22,072 bases of DNA from JANRIC01 sp033765345 (GCA_033765345.1 JANRIC010000189.1:1-22072), one strand, 5' to 3'; counted from the stretch's first letter, positions 8,894 to 16,347 are shown. Made by a program: numbers and translations. Notes: a model not told the origin generated them from the letters alone.

Positions 8894-8917
8894 AAAAGCC
8901 CAAAAATCAGCTTTTTT
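8894..8917 (+). terminator. Short terminator-like hairpin
   Basis: AAAAGC (8894-8899) pairs with GCTTTT (8910-8915) around a 10-base loop, and the T run continues to 8917. The stem is short and A/T-rich, so it would be a weak terminator of the SpoIIE phosphatase transcript. Confidence 0.3.
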
Positions 8918-8947
8918 AATAATCATATTCCCGTAAATCATCTCAAA

Positions 8948-9382
8948 ATGAAATCTAAAATACTTTTCCTTTGTACTGGCAATTATTACCGTAGCCGCTT
9001 TGCTGAAATCTATTTTAATTATCACGCTCCTTTAAAAGGAATCGAGTGGGAAGCCTTTTCCAAGGGTTATCGGGCTGCTAATGCTAACAATATCGGACCA
9101 ATCTCAGTCTTCGCCCAAGACGCACTTCTCCAAAGAGGCATTAGCGACTATCCCGAGCGCTTCCCTGAACAAGTCACCGAAGAAGACCTACAAGCCGCTC
9201 ACCGCATCATTGCCCTCAAAGAAAAAGAACACCGCCCCTTCACAAAGGAAATGTTCCCGGATTGGGAGCATAAAATTGAATTCTGGCATATTGATGACAT
9301 TGACGTGGCTATGCCCCACGATGCCCTGCCCAGACTGGAAGATAAAATCAAGGAATTGATGGATGAGCTAATTCCTGAATAA
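8948..9382 (+). CDS. Low-molecular-weight protein tyrosine phosphatase family protein
   Basis: The 144-residue protein starts MKSKILFLCTGNYYRSRFAE. The P-loop C-X5-R-S is complete (Cys9 to Arg15, Ser16) at the extreme N-terminus, as in the LMW-PTP/arsenate reductase fold. Asp residues near 116-119 (HIDDIDVAMP) are candidates for the general acid. Expected activity is hydrolysis of a cysteinyl-phosphate intermediate on phosphotyrosine or a related substrate in the cytoplasm; the true substrate cannot be read. The open frame extends upstream to 8696, inside the preceding phosphatase gene, but that extension is low-complexity and overlaps another gene. The ATG at 8948 puts the P-loop where the family has it. 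The gene follows the SpoIIE phosphatase by 130 bases and may or may not share its transcript. Confidence 0.82.
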   Translation: MKSKILFLCTGNYYRSRFAEIYFNYHAPLKGIEWEAFSKGYRAANANNIGPISVFAQDALLQRGISDYPERFPEQVTEEDLQAAHRIIALKEKEHRPFTKEMFPDWEHKIEFWHIDDIDVAMPHDALPRLEDKIKELMDELIPE

Positions 9383-9556
9383 GCCTATAAAAATACAGTA
9401 AAAATTTCTTTTCCGAAATTATTCATTTGCGCTGAATCATATACCCTATAAAATTAGGTGTATTTACATTATTCCCAAATTATCCCTATAATATTCAAGC
9501 TTATCTCAGAATATTTACATGGATTTTCGATTTAGGCAAAAAAACAGGGATTTTCT

Positions 9557-9582
9557 TTTGAAGTGTGCTAGGGGTTTATTTG
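9557..9582 (+). promoter_or_regulatory. Possible promoter for the ilv leader and cluster
   Basis: TTTG at 9557-9560 and TTTATTTG at 9575-9582 resemble the -33 and -7 boxes, but the -7 deviates at its second base and the spacing is short. A start near 9590 would put the leader peptide about 30 bases into the transcript, which fits the attenuator model. The match is imperfect and is reported mainly because a promoter must lie upstream of 9620. Confidence 0.25.
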
Positions 9583-9619
9583 TTTTAAAGTAAATTTAAC
9601 AAAAAATAACTCTACTAAA

Positions 9620-9694
9620 TTGAACTTTACCTTAGTCATTATTCCCCTAGTCATTATTCTGGTCATTCAATGCCCAGGGGTAAGAAGGCTGTAA
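9620..9694 (+). CDS. ilvL: ilv leader peptide (attenuator control peptide)
   Basis: This is a 24-codon reading frame from TTG at 9620 to TAA at 9692-9694. The peptide contains LVIIPLVIILVI (codons at 9632-9667), then QCPGVRRL. Eleven of those twelve consecutive residues are Leu, Val or Ile, exactly the amino acids made by the genes downstream. The run arises from a 15-bp near-duplication (9632-9646 and 9647-9661). No ATG exists in frame after the upstream stop at 9569-9571, so TTG is the best start; there is no clear ribosome-binding site, which is common in Bacteroidota. Its likely role is to sense charged Ile/Val/Leu tRNA by ribosome stalling, not to make a functional protein. The frame ends just after the antiterminator 5' arm, as in enterobacterial ilv and leu leaders. 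The name follows the enterobacterial convention; homology in sequence is not claimed. Confidence 0.75.
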   Translation: MNFTLVIIPLVIILVIQCPGVRRL

Positions 9695-9731
9695 TCAAAT
9701 ATAAAATGATCAAAGAGGCTGTTCTTACCCC
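9677..9731 (+). promoter_or_regulatory. ilv attenuator: antiterminator pairing
   Basis: GGGGTAAGAA (9677-9686) is perfectly complementary to TTCTTACCCC (9722-9731). The 3' arm shares bases 9722-9728 with the terminator stem, so the two structures exclude each other. The 5' arm lies in the last codons of the leader peptide. A ribosome that reaches the stop codon would cover it and allow the terminator. A ribosome stalled on the Ile/Val/Leu codons would leave it free and prevent termination. A weak alternative pairing CCCCT (9644-9648) with AGGGG (9676-9680) could serve as the 1:2 stem. Confidence 0.75.
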
Positions 9732-9752
9732 AAGTAAGAACAGCTTTTTTTT
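9718..9752 (+). terminator. Intrinsic terminator of the ilv attenuator
   Basis: GCTGTTCTTAC (9718-9728) and GTAAGAACAGC (9734-9744) form a perfect 11-bp stem with the five-base loop CCCAA, followed directly by eight T (9745-9752). It lies 24 bases after the leader stop and 38 bases before the ilvE ATG, with no full-length gene upstream that would need it. This is the strongest intrinsic terminator in the window. Confidence 0.88.
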
Positions 9753-9790
9753 AGCTATAAATTGCTGATAAAGAATTAATTGTGAATACG

Positions 9791-10681
9791 ATGATATACC
9801 AAAACTTAATTATCTATCATAACGGAAGATTTGATAAAGCCTATAAAATAGGTCCTAATCCTTTTAGCCAAACACTCCATTATGGCATTGGAGTCTTTGA
9901 AGGTATCCGAGCCTATAAAACCATCGAGGGCGGTGTGAGTATTTTCAAATCTAAAGAACATTTTGAGCGACTCAAACAGTCTGCCGCAGCAGTCAATATC
10001 AAAATACCTCTCCAAACAGATGAACTAGAGCAGATTGCATACCGCCTCTTGATCGAAAACAAACTAACAGATGCCTATATCCGGCCACTAATCTATCTCG
10101 GAGAAGAAATGTCTCTGTACCCTTCTGCTCAAGTAAATGTATTTATGGGTACCTGGCAATGGGGTAAATACCTCGGCGATAAACCACTCAGAGTTATGAT
10201 TTCCTCTTATGAACGCCCTAACCCAAAAGCCTATCCTGCACAAGCCAAAATTACAGGTGCTTATATAAATTCCTCATTGGCAACTTTTGAAGCCCGACAA
10301 AAAGGTTTTGATGAAGCTTTATTGCTGGATAGCCAGGGCTTTGTGGCCGAAGGCGCAGGACAGAATTTTTTCTATGAGAAAAACGGTACACTTTATACCC
10401 CTCCTATCGGCAATATTCTTCCCGGTATTACCCGATCTACCATTATGCAACTGGCCAAAGATTTGGGTATGCGCGTCAAAGAAGAACTATTTAAGCCGGA
10501 AGTCCTGGAAAATATTGATGGAGCTTTTTTCACCGGAACAGCCACCGAGGTGGTCGGCATCCATACCATAGATCGTTATCCGGTTAAATTGAATTGGGAA
10601 AATACGCTGGGATTTGTACTTCAGCAGGAGTATCAACAATTTGTCCGAGCCGAAAGTTGTCAAACCTATACCATCATCTAA
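9791..10681 (+). CDS. ilvE: Branched-chain amino acid aminotransferase
   Basis: This is a PLP-dependent fold-type IV aminotransferase doing the last step of Ile, Val and Leu synthesis (2-oxoacid plus glutamate). From the ATG at 9791 the protein has 296 residues, normal for the family. HYGIGVFEGIRAY near the N-terminus is the family signature. AKITGAYINSSLA holds the PLP lysine (Lys153), followed by the EGAGQNFF segment with the PLP-pyridine glutamate and by TGTATEVVGI. A GTG at 9782 in frame would add three residues; ATG is preferred. It is the first structural gene after the attenuator and its product acts on the oxoacids made by ilvB-N, ilvC and ilvD. A 217-bp gap with a repeat element separates it from ilvD. 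Confidence 0.96.
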   Translation: MIYQNLIIYHNGRFDKAYKIGPNPFSQTLHYGIGVFEGIRAYKTIEGGVSIFKSKEHFERLKQSAAAVNIKIPLQTDELEQIAYRLLIENKLTDAYIRPLIYLGEEMSLYPSAQVNVFMGTWQWGKYLGDKPLRVMISSYERPNPKAYPAQAKITGAYINSSLATFEARQKGFDEALLLDSQGFVAEGAGQNFFYEKNGTLYTPPIGNILPGITRSTIMQLAKDLGMRVKEELFKPEVLENIDGAFFTGTATEVVGIHTIDRYPVKLNWENTLGFVLQQEYQQFVRAESCQTYTII

Positions 10682-10791
10682 ATTTATACCCAAACCGAAG
10701 TGGTTTTCCGAAATTTTAGCTCTTAAATCATGAATAATCAAGAAAATCAATCAAGAAAATCAGGCAAATCACTTTAATCTGGGTATAATTT
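10682..10791. repeat. MITE-like inverted-repeat element, copy 2
   Basis: It begins at the base after the ilvE stop. The left end (10682-10706) and the reverse complement of the right end (10766-10791) match at about 20 of 26 positions, with the core TATACCCA and AAGTG(G/A)TTT. The interior has AATCA motifs spaced about 8-11 bases apart (10736-10770). Its ends and the internal TTAAATCATGA match the copy at 3631-3734. It has no coding capacity. Confidence 0.65.
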
Positions 10792-10817
10792 GTGAACATT
10801 TCAATAAAATAACTTTG
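10789..10817 (+). promoter_or_regulatory. Candidate internal promoter for ilvD
   Basis: TAACTTTG at 10810-10817 is an exact TAnnTTTG match and TTTG at 10789-10792 lies 17 bases upstream. The -33 box falls on the right end of the repeat element, so the repeat may contribute to the promoter. A transcript would start near 10824, about 75 bases before the ilvD ATG, and would bypass the attenuator. Confidence 0.45.
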
Positions 10818-10898
10818 ACATATTCGGAAAAATTCAATCTGATATAAGGGAAATGAATCCCAAGAAATAAAAATCAAATAAATCACAGAATAGATTCT

Positions 10899-12578
10899 AT
10901 GCATAAACTCAACAAATACAGCCAACGCATCACCCAGGACCCCAGTCAGCCTGCCGCTCAAGCAATGCTCTATGGGATCGGACTTACGCAGGAAGACCTT
11001 AAAAAACCACAGGTCGGAATCGTAAGCACAGGCTACGAAGGCAATACCTGCAATATGCACCTCAATGATTTGGCACTCAAAGTCAAAGAAAGCACCTGGA
11101 AAAACAATACCGTCGGTCTAATTTTCAATACCATCGGAGTAAGTGATGGAATCTCCAACGGCACAGAAGGAATGATGTACTCGCTCCCTTCCCGCGATAT
11201 TATTGCAGATTCTATTGAGGTGGTCGTACAAGCACAATGGTATGATGCCCTCGTGGCAGTAGTAGGTTGTGATAAAAATATGCCCGGCGCACTGATGGCT
11301 ATGGGGAGGCTGGATCGCCCAGCAATTATGGTCTATGGAGGTACGATTGCCTCAGGGTGCTACAAAGACCGCAAACTCAATATCATTTCAGCCTTTGAGG
11401 CCTATGGAGAAAAATTTGCTGGCAAACTCAATGACGATGATTATCTGGGTATTATTCAAAACTCTTGCCCCGGAGCAGGTGCCTGTGGAGGGATGTACAC
11501 CGCCAATACTATGGCCTCTGCCATCGAGGCTCTCGGAATGAGTCTGCCTTACAGTGCTTCCAATCCGGCACTCAGCCCCAAGAAACAGCAGGAATGCGCC
11601 CAAATCGGCTCAGCAATCTATCAATTATTAGAAAAAGACCTTACTCCACGTAAGATCCTGAGTCGCGAATCTTTTGAAAATGCCCTTACGCTCATCATGG
11701 TACTGGGTGGTTCAACAAATGCCGTTTTGCACATGATTGCCATCGCCAAATCCGTGGATATTCCCCTAAGTATTGACGATTTTCAAAGAATCAGCAATAA
11801 AACACCCTTCCTGGCCGACCTCAAGCCCAGTGGTAAATACCTCATGGAAGACTTGCACGGAATAGGGGGTATTCCTACTGTCATGAAAATGCTCTTGGAA
11901 GAAGGCTTATTATACGGTGATTGCCTAACCATCACAGGCAAGACGATTGCTGAAAATCTAGCCAATACGCCTCTACCTTCTTCCGACCAAAAAGTAATCT
12001 ACCCGATTTCTCAACCTATCAAAGCCCAGGGACACCTACAGATTCTCTATGGGAATCTGGCCGAAAAAGGGGCTGTGGCTAAGATCACCGGCAAAGAAGG
12101 TGAATTATTTGAAGGACCCGCCAAAGTTTTTGATGATGAATTTGCAGCCATTGACGGGATTTCACAGGGAAAAGTCCAGCCAGGAGAAGTAATCGTGATT
12201 CGATACTCCGGACCCAAAGGCGCACCTGGTATGCCTGAAATGCTCAAACCAACCGCTGCCGTAATGGGTGCAGGATTGGGCAAAAGTGTAGCCATGATTA
12301 CAGACGGACGCTTCTCCGGAGGTTCCCACGGATTTGTGGTAGGGCATATTACGCCAGAAGCCTACGACGGCGGATTGATTGCCTTACTCAAGGATGGAGA
12401 TCAAATCACCATAGATGCCATCAATAATCGCCTAGTAGCTCATTTGAGCGAGGAAGAAATCGCCCACAGACGTAGCGAATGGAAAGCACCTGAGCCCAAA
12501 TTCACCAAAGGTATTTTAGCCAAATACCTTCGCTCGGTTTCTTCTGCTTCCGAAGGTTGTGTAACGGACGAGTGGTAA
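10899..12578 (+). CDS. ilvD: Dihydroxy-acid dehydratase
   Basis: This Fe-S dehydratase converts 2,3-dihydroxy-3-methylbutanoate or -pentanoate to the 2-oxoacid, the third common step of Val and Ile synthesis. The 559-residue length is normal for the IlvD/Edd family. The three cluster cysteines are seen in GNTCNMHLND (Cys51), GCDKNMPG (Cys124, with the adjacent active-site Lys125) and CPGAGACGGMYTANTM (Cys196). GRFSGGSHG in the C-terminal part carries the catalytic serine. The pattern resembles the bacterial [2Fe-2S] type, though cluster type cannot be proved from sequence alone. It is followed by 211 bases containing repeat fragments and then ilvB. Confidence 0.97.
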   Translation: MHKLNKYSQRITQDPSQPAAQAMLYGIGLTQEDLKKPQVGIVSTGYEGNTCNMHLNDLALKVKESTWKNNTVGLIFNTIGVSDGISNGTEGMMYSLPSRDIIADSIEVVVQAQWYDALVAVVGCDKNMPGALMAMGRLDRPAIMVYGGTIASGCYKDRKLNIISAFEAYGEKFAGKLNDDDYLGIIQNSCPGAGACGGMYTANTMASAIEALGMSLPYSASNPALSPKKQQECAQIGSAIYQLLEKDLTPRKILSRESFENALTLIMVLGGSTNAVLHMIAIAKSVDIPLSIDDFQRISNKTPFLADLKPSGKYLMEDLHGIGGIPTVMKMLLEEGLLYGDCLTITGKTIAENLANTPLPSSDQKVIYPISQPIKAQGHLQILYGNLAEKGAVAKITGKEGELFEGPAKVFDDEFAAIDGISQGKVQPGEVIVIRYSGPKGAPGMPEMLKPTAAVMGAGLGKSVAMITDGRFSGGSHGFVVGHITPEAYDGGLIALLKDGDQITIDAINNRLVAHLSEEEIAHRRSEWKAPEPKFTKGILAKYLRSVSSASEGCVTDEW

Positions 12579-12579
12579 A

Positions 12580-12600
12580 GTCCATAGCCGATAGTCCATT
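12580..12600. repeat. Fragment of a GTCCATAG-type intergenic repeat
   Basis: AGTCCATAG followed by GATAGTCCAT lies two bases after the ilvD stop. The same words recur after the ilvB stop (14551-14579) and, inverted, before ilvN (14680-14695). Short direct or inverted arrays of this kind are familiar from Bacteroidota intergenic regions; the function is unknown. Confidence 0.45.
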
Positions 12601-12678
12601 GTGTATACTTAATTATTTGAATAAATCATTTTCAAAAAGTAAATGAATTTTATAATTTGAATGATATAAATAGTGAAA

Positions 12679-12736
12679 AATCAGGACAATCATTCAGTGA
12701 AATCCTGATAATTACTTTCATCTGTGTTTAAATTTG
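12679..12736. repeat. Degenerate half-copy of the MITE-like repeat, with a possible -7 box
   Basis: Bases 12679-12735 align with the right half of copy 2 (10736-10791): AATCA(A/G)GA(A/C)AATCA at the left and ACTTT(A/C)ATCTG(G/T)GT at the right. No left half is recognisable. At its right end TAAATTTG (12729-12736) matches TAnnTTTG, but no -33 TTTG box is visible at the expected spacing. If active it would start transcription about 45 bases before ilvB. Confidence 0.4.
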
Positions 12737-12789
12737 AGTTTTTGAATTTTATACCTATACAATACTTTCTTAATTAATGCTTTATTTGT

Positions 12790-14550
12790 ATGAATACGCT
12801 AACCAAAAAACCCGCAAAGGAAGTGCTGAGTGAGGCTTTAAAGCCTCAGATTCAGACAAGCAGAGTAAGTGGAGCCGAAGCGGTCATTTTATCCCTTATT
12901 GCCGAAGGGGTAGAAGTGATGTTCGGTTATCCTGGAGGAGCTATCATGCCGGTGTACGATGAACTGTACAAGTACCAGGACAAAATCCAGCACATTTTAT
13001 CACGTCACGAACAGGGGTCTGTACACAGTGCCCAAGGTTACGCCCGAATTTCGCAGAAAGTAGGGGTTTGTATCGCTACTTCAGGACCCGGAGCTACCAA
13101 CCTGGTCACAGGCTTGGCCGATGCTTTGATTGATTCTACACCCATCGTCTGCATTACAGGGCAGGTCGCAAGTCATTTATTGGGTACAGATGCCTTTCAA
13201 GAAACCGACGTAGTGGGAATTACCTCCGCAGTGACTAAATGGAACTTTCAGGTTGCCAAGGCTGAGGATATTCCGACAGCGCTTGCCAAGGCTTTTTACA
13301 TAGCCCGTTCGGGTCGTCCAGGTCCTGTGTTGATTGATATTACCAAGGATGCCCAATTTGCTCAAACAGAATTTAATTATAAGCCCTGCGAATACATTGC
13401 AAGCTATCATCCGGTTCCCAAAATACAGGCACAAGCAATTCAGGCTGCCGCAGATTTGATTAACCAAGCCAAAAAGCCATTGCTTTTGTGGGGGCAGGGA
13501 ATCTTATTGGCCAAAGCCGAGGAAGAGATGCAGACATTGATCGAGAAAACAGGCATTCCGGCTGCTTCTACCGTATTGGGGCTTTCGGCCTTATCCTGCC
13601 AACATCCCCTGTACGTAGGTATGCTAGGAATGCACGGGAATTATGCCCCAAATATCAAAACCAATGAAGCCGACCTGCTCATCGCCGTAGGAATGCGCTT
13701 CGATGACCGGGTAACGGGGGATGTAAAACGTTATGCCAAACAGGCAAAGATCATCCACATAGAAATTGATCCTGCTGAAATTAATAAGGTCATTCCTGCC
13801 GACGTAGCTGTACTCGGAGATGCCAAGGAAGCTCTACAAGCACTTATCCCTCTGGTAAACAGCAACAGTCACCCTGAATGGCTTCAAGAGTTCGAGGATG
13901 CATACCACATTGAATTTCAAAAAGTAATCAAAGATGAAATTCACCCAGATTTGTCTCAAGAGCAAATCAAAATGGCAGAAGTAATCAATATGATCTCTGA
14001 AAAAACCAAAGGGCAGGCAGTCATTGTAACGGATGTCGGTCAACACCAAATGGTAGCTTCTCGATATTATAAATTTGATCAATCCCTGAGTTATGTTACT
14101 TCTGGAGGCTTGGGTACAATGGGTTTTGCACTTCCAGCAGCCTTTGGTGCCAAAGTAGCCCGCCCCGACCGCGAAGTGATAGCCATCATCGGTGATGGAG
14201 GTTTCCAGATGACCATTCAGGAGCTAGGTACAATCTTCCAGACAGGACTAAACCTCAAAATTGTCATCCTCAATAATCACTTTCTAGGAATGGTGCGTCA
14301 ATGGCAACAACTTTTCTTTGAGAAACGCTACTCTTTTACTGAAATGGTCAATCCTGATTTTATTGGAATCAGCAAAAGCTATGGCATCGACGCTCAAAAG
14401 GTAAGCCTGAGAGAAGACCTGGAAGCAGCCGTTGAGAAAATGTTGGCTTCCGAACAACCCTTCCTGCTGGAAGTAGAAGTAGAAAAAGAAGAAAATGTAT
14501 TCCCCATGATCCCTACCGGAGAATCTGTGGCAAATATTCGTCTGAGTTAG
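12790..14550 (+). CDS. ilvB: Acetolactate synthase, large (catalytic) subunit
   Basis: This ThDP- and FAD-dependent enzyme condenses pyruvate with pyruvate or 2-oxobutanoate, the first common step of Val/Leu and Ile synthesis. The 586-residue protein has the family layout. The N-terminal pyrimidine-binding domain contains FGYPGGAIMPVYD and the catalytic glutamate in LSRHEQGSVHSAQGYAR (Glu74). The middle domain contains AVGMRFDDRVTGD. The C-terminal ThDP-binding motif begins GDGG at residue 468 and ends NN at 495-496. About 25 extra N-terminal residues (to SRVSGAE) precede the conserved domain. Its regulatory subunit gene follows after a short inverted-repeat element, so the two should be co-expressed and form a complex. 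Confidence 0.97.
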   Translation: MNTLTKKPAKEVLSEALKPQIQTSRVSGAEAVILSLIAEGVEVMFGYPGGAIMPVYDELYKYQDKIQHILSRHEQGSVHSAQGYARISQKVGVCIATSGPGATNLVTGLADALIDSTPIVCITGQVASHLLGTDAFQETDVVGITSAVTKWNFQVAKAEDIPTALAKAFYIARSGRPGPVLIDITKDAQFAQTEFNYKPCEYIASYHPVPKIQAQAIQAAADLINQAKKPLLLWGQGILLAKAEEEMQTLIEKTGIPAASTVLGLSALSCQHPLYVGMLGMHGNYAPNIKTNEADLLIAVGMRFDDRVTGDVKRYAKQAKIIHIEIDPAEINKVIPADVAVLGDAKEALQALIPLVNSNSHPEWLQEFEDAYHIEFQKVIKDEIHPDLSQEQIKMAEVINMISEKTKGQAVIVTDVGQHQMVASRYYKFDQSLSYVTSGGLGTMGFALPAAFGAKVARPDREVIAIIGDGGFQMTIQELGTIFQTGLNLKIVILNNHFLGMVRQWQQLFFEKRYSFTEMVNPDFIGISKSYGIDAQKVSLREDLEAAVEKMLASEQPFLLEVEVEKEENVFPMIPTGESVANIRLS

Positions 14551-14695
14551 TCGATGGTTGATAGTCTATGATCCATAGAAATTTTATAATTTATTGGAAA
14601 ATAGACTATTTAAGGTCTTATGATGACTTTCAGGTTTATCTTAATTTATCCAAGTTGAATGAAGCTCTATAGATAATCATCTATGGACTATGGAC
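14551..14695. repeat. Inverted-repeat element between ilvB and ilvN
   Basis: The left arm 14564-14579 and the reverse complement of the right arm 14680-14695 match at 13 of 16 positions (GTC(T/C)AT..TCCATAGA). The element starts at the ilvB stop and its right arm contains the upstream ATG of the ilvN frame. The interior includes TTTAAGGTCTTATGATGAC (about 14612-14630), which resembles 18027-18045 downstream of ilvA. Confidence 0.5.
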
Positions 14696-14704
14696 AAAAA
14701 ATAC

Positions 14705-15214
14705 ATGGAAACTCGACATACTTATACCGTCTTTAGCGATGATAAAATGGGATTACTCAATAGAATCACCATCCTTTTCAATCGCCGACGCATTAACATT
14801 GATAGCCTTACTGTGGCACACTCAGATACGCAGGGTATTTCGCGCTATACGATTGTGGTACATATCCAGCCTGATTTGGCCAACAAGGTACTCGAACAGA
14901 TCAAAAAACAAATTGATGTTTTTGATGCTTTTGTTTACGAAGATACCCAGGTTATTTCTCAGGAGATTGCCATGTACAAAGTTGCCATCAATACCTTCCT
15001 TGAGCACCAAACCCGCATCGAGGGAGTCATGAAAGGCTACAAAACCCTGATTCTGACCATTGAACCGGATTTTATTGTAATCCAACAGACCGGCAACGAA
15101 AAAGAAGTAGACCAGTTTTTTGCACAACTCAAAACTTTTGGTCTCATGGAATTTGCCCGATCCGGAAGAGTGGCATTGACCAAACTGGAGCAAATCAAAT
15201 CTTTCAATTATTAA
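14705..15214 (+). CDS. ilvN: Acetolactate synthase, small (regulatory) subunit
   Basis: The protein has an N-terminal ACT domain (HTYTVFSDDKMGLLNRITILFNRR, then INIDSLTVAHSD) and a C-terminal IlvH-like domain. These activate the large subunit and, in known family members, mediate valine feedback inhibition. From the ATG at 14705 it has 169 residues, a normal length; the ATG at 14690 lies in the arm of an inverted repeat and would add MDKKY, so the later start is preferred. The gene is followed by ilvC after only 30 bases, so these two are almost certainly co-transcribed. The alternative symbol ilvH is equally valid. Valine sensitivity cannot be judged from this reading. Confidence 0.94.
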   Translation: METRHTYTVFSDDKMGLLNRITILFNRRRINIDSLTVAHSDTQGISRYTIVVHIQPDLANKVLEQIKKQIDVFDAFVYEDTQVISQEIAMYKVAINTFLEHQTRIEGVMKGYKTLILTIEPDFIVIQQTGNEKEVDQFFAQLKTFGLMEFARSGRVALTKLEQIKSFNY

Positions 15215-15244
15215 AAACTAAATTTTATCTTAAACTATAATACT

Positions 15245-16318
15245 ATGGCTCAATTAAATTTTGGAGGTGTAATCGAGAATGTGGTTACCCGCGAAGAATA
15301 CCCCCTGGAGAAAGCTCTCGAAACCCTCAAAGACGAAACCATCGCCATCATCGGCTATGGTGTGCAAGGACCCGGACAAGCCTTGAATCTCAAAGACAAT
15401 GGTTTTAATGTCATCGTAGGACAAAGAAAAGACTCCAAATCTTACGAAAAAGCACTGGCTGACGGTTGGGTAGAAGGACATGATCTGTTCTCGATCGAGG
15501 AAGCTCTTGAAAAAGCTACCATTATCCAATATCTACTCTCTGATGCCGGGCAAATCCAATGCTGGGCGCAAGTGCTTCCCTACCTCACCGAAGGCAAAAC
15601 CTTATATTTCTCTCACGGATTCGGTATCACTTACAAAGACCAAACTGGCATTATCCCTCCACCGCATGTGGACGTAGTACTGGTTGCTCCCAAAGGATCC
15701 GGAACTAGCCTCAGAAGATTATTTGTAGAAGGCAAAGGGCTGAATTCAAGTTATGCCATCTATCAAGATTATTCTGGCAAAGCCTGGGATAAAGTCGTTT
15801 CACTAGGAATCGGTGTGGGTTCGGGTTATTTATTTGAGACTACTTTTGAAAAAGAAGTATTCAGCGACCTTACCGGAGAAAGAGGCGTACTGATGGGTGC
15901 CCTAGCTGGTATGATGGAAGCTCAATACAATAAACTGCGTGAAAAAGGACACAGCCCCTCTGAGGCTTTCAACGAAACGGTAGAAGAATTGACCCAAAGT
16001 TTGATCGTACTCGTTGCCGAAAATGGTATGGATTGGATGTATGCCAACTGCTCTACCACTGCCCAAAGAGGTGCATTGGATTGGAGACATAAATTCAGAA
16101 AAGCCGTAGAACCTGTCTTTGATGAATTGTACGAAAGCGTAGCCACTGGAAATGAGGCTAAAATCACCATCGAGGCCAATGCCAAAGCCGATTACCGCGC
16201 CGGGCTTGAAGAAGAACTCAAAGAATTGCGCGAATCTGAAATGTGGCAAACCGGAGCTGTGGTACGTCAACTCAGACCCGAACGTAATGCACTACCCGTA
16301 CAAGTAGAAACCGAATAA
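15245..16318 (+). CDS. ilvC: Ketol-acid reductoisomerase (NADP-type likely)
   Basis: This enzyme isomerises and reduces acetolactate or acetohydroxybutanoate to the dihydroxyacid, with Mg2+ and NAD(P)H. An N-terminal Rossmann domain has GYGVQGPGQALNLKDNG, and the following GQRKDSKS loop has Arg, Lys and Ser positions typical of NADPH binding. VLVAPKGSG is the next conserved stretch. The C-terminal knotted helical domain contains DLTGERGVLMGAL, whose Asp and Glu are metal ligands in the family, and a later ENGMDWMYANCSTTAQRGA segment. The length of 357 residues fits a class I enzyme of the kind seen in Bacteroidota. It lies 30 bases after ilvN and 71 bases before ilvA. Confidence 0.96.
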   Translation: MAQLNFGGVIENVVTREEYPLEKALETLKDETIAIIGYGVQGPGQALNLKDNGFNVIVGQRKDSKSYEKALADGWVEGHDLFSIEEALEKATIIQYLLSDAGQIQCWAQVLPYLTEGKTLYFSHGFGITYKDQTGIIPPPHVDVVLVAPKGSGTSLRRLFVEGKGLNSSYAIYQDYSGKAWDKVVSLGIGVGSGYLFETTFEKEVFSDLTGERGVLMGALAGMMEAQYNKLREKGHSPSEAFNETVEELTQSLIVLVAENGMDWMYANCSTTAQRGALDWRHKFRKAVEPVFDELYESVATGNEAKITIEANAKADYRAGLEEELKELRESEMWQTGAVVRQLRPERNALPVQVETE

Positions 16319-16347
16319 TTTTACATTCACAACAAAACTTAAAACCA

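Noticed and set aside
8696..8947. N-terminal extension of the small phosphatase back to 8696.
   Set aside because: It overlaps the SpoIIE phosphatase gene in another frame and would place the C-X5-R loop about 90 residues into the protein, against the family pattern.
9718..9752. Terminator belonging to the small phosphatase gene ending at 9382.
   Set aside because: It lies 336 bases downstream of that stop, beyond an Ile/Val/Leu-rich leader frame, and its left arm has a perfect competing partner, so an attenuator fits better.
9620..9790. T-box riboswitch for branched-chain amino acids.
   Set aside because: There is no T-box core sequence or long specifier stem, and a control-codon leader peptide already explains the terminator/antiterminator pair.
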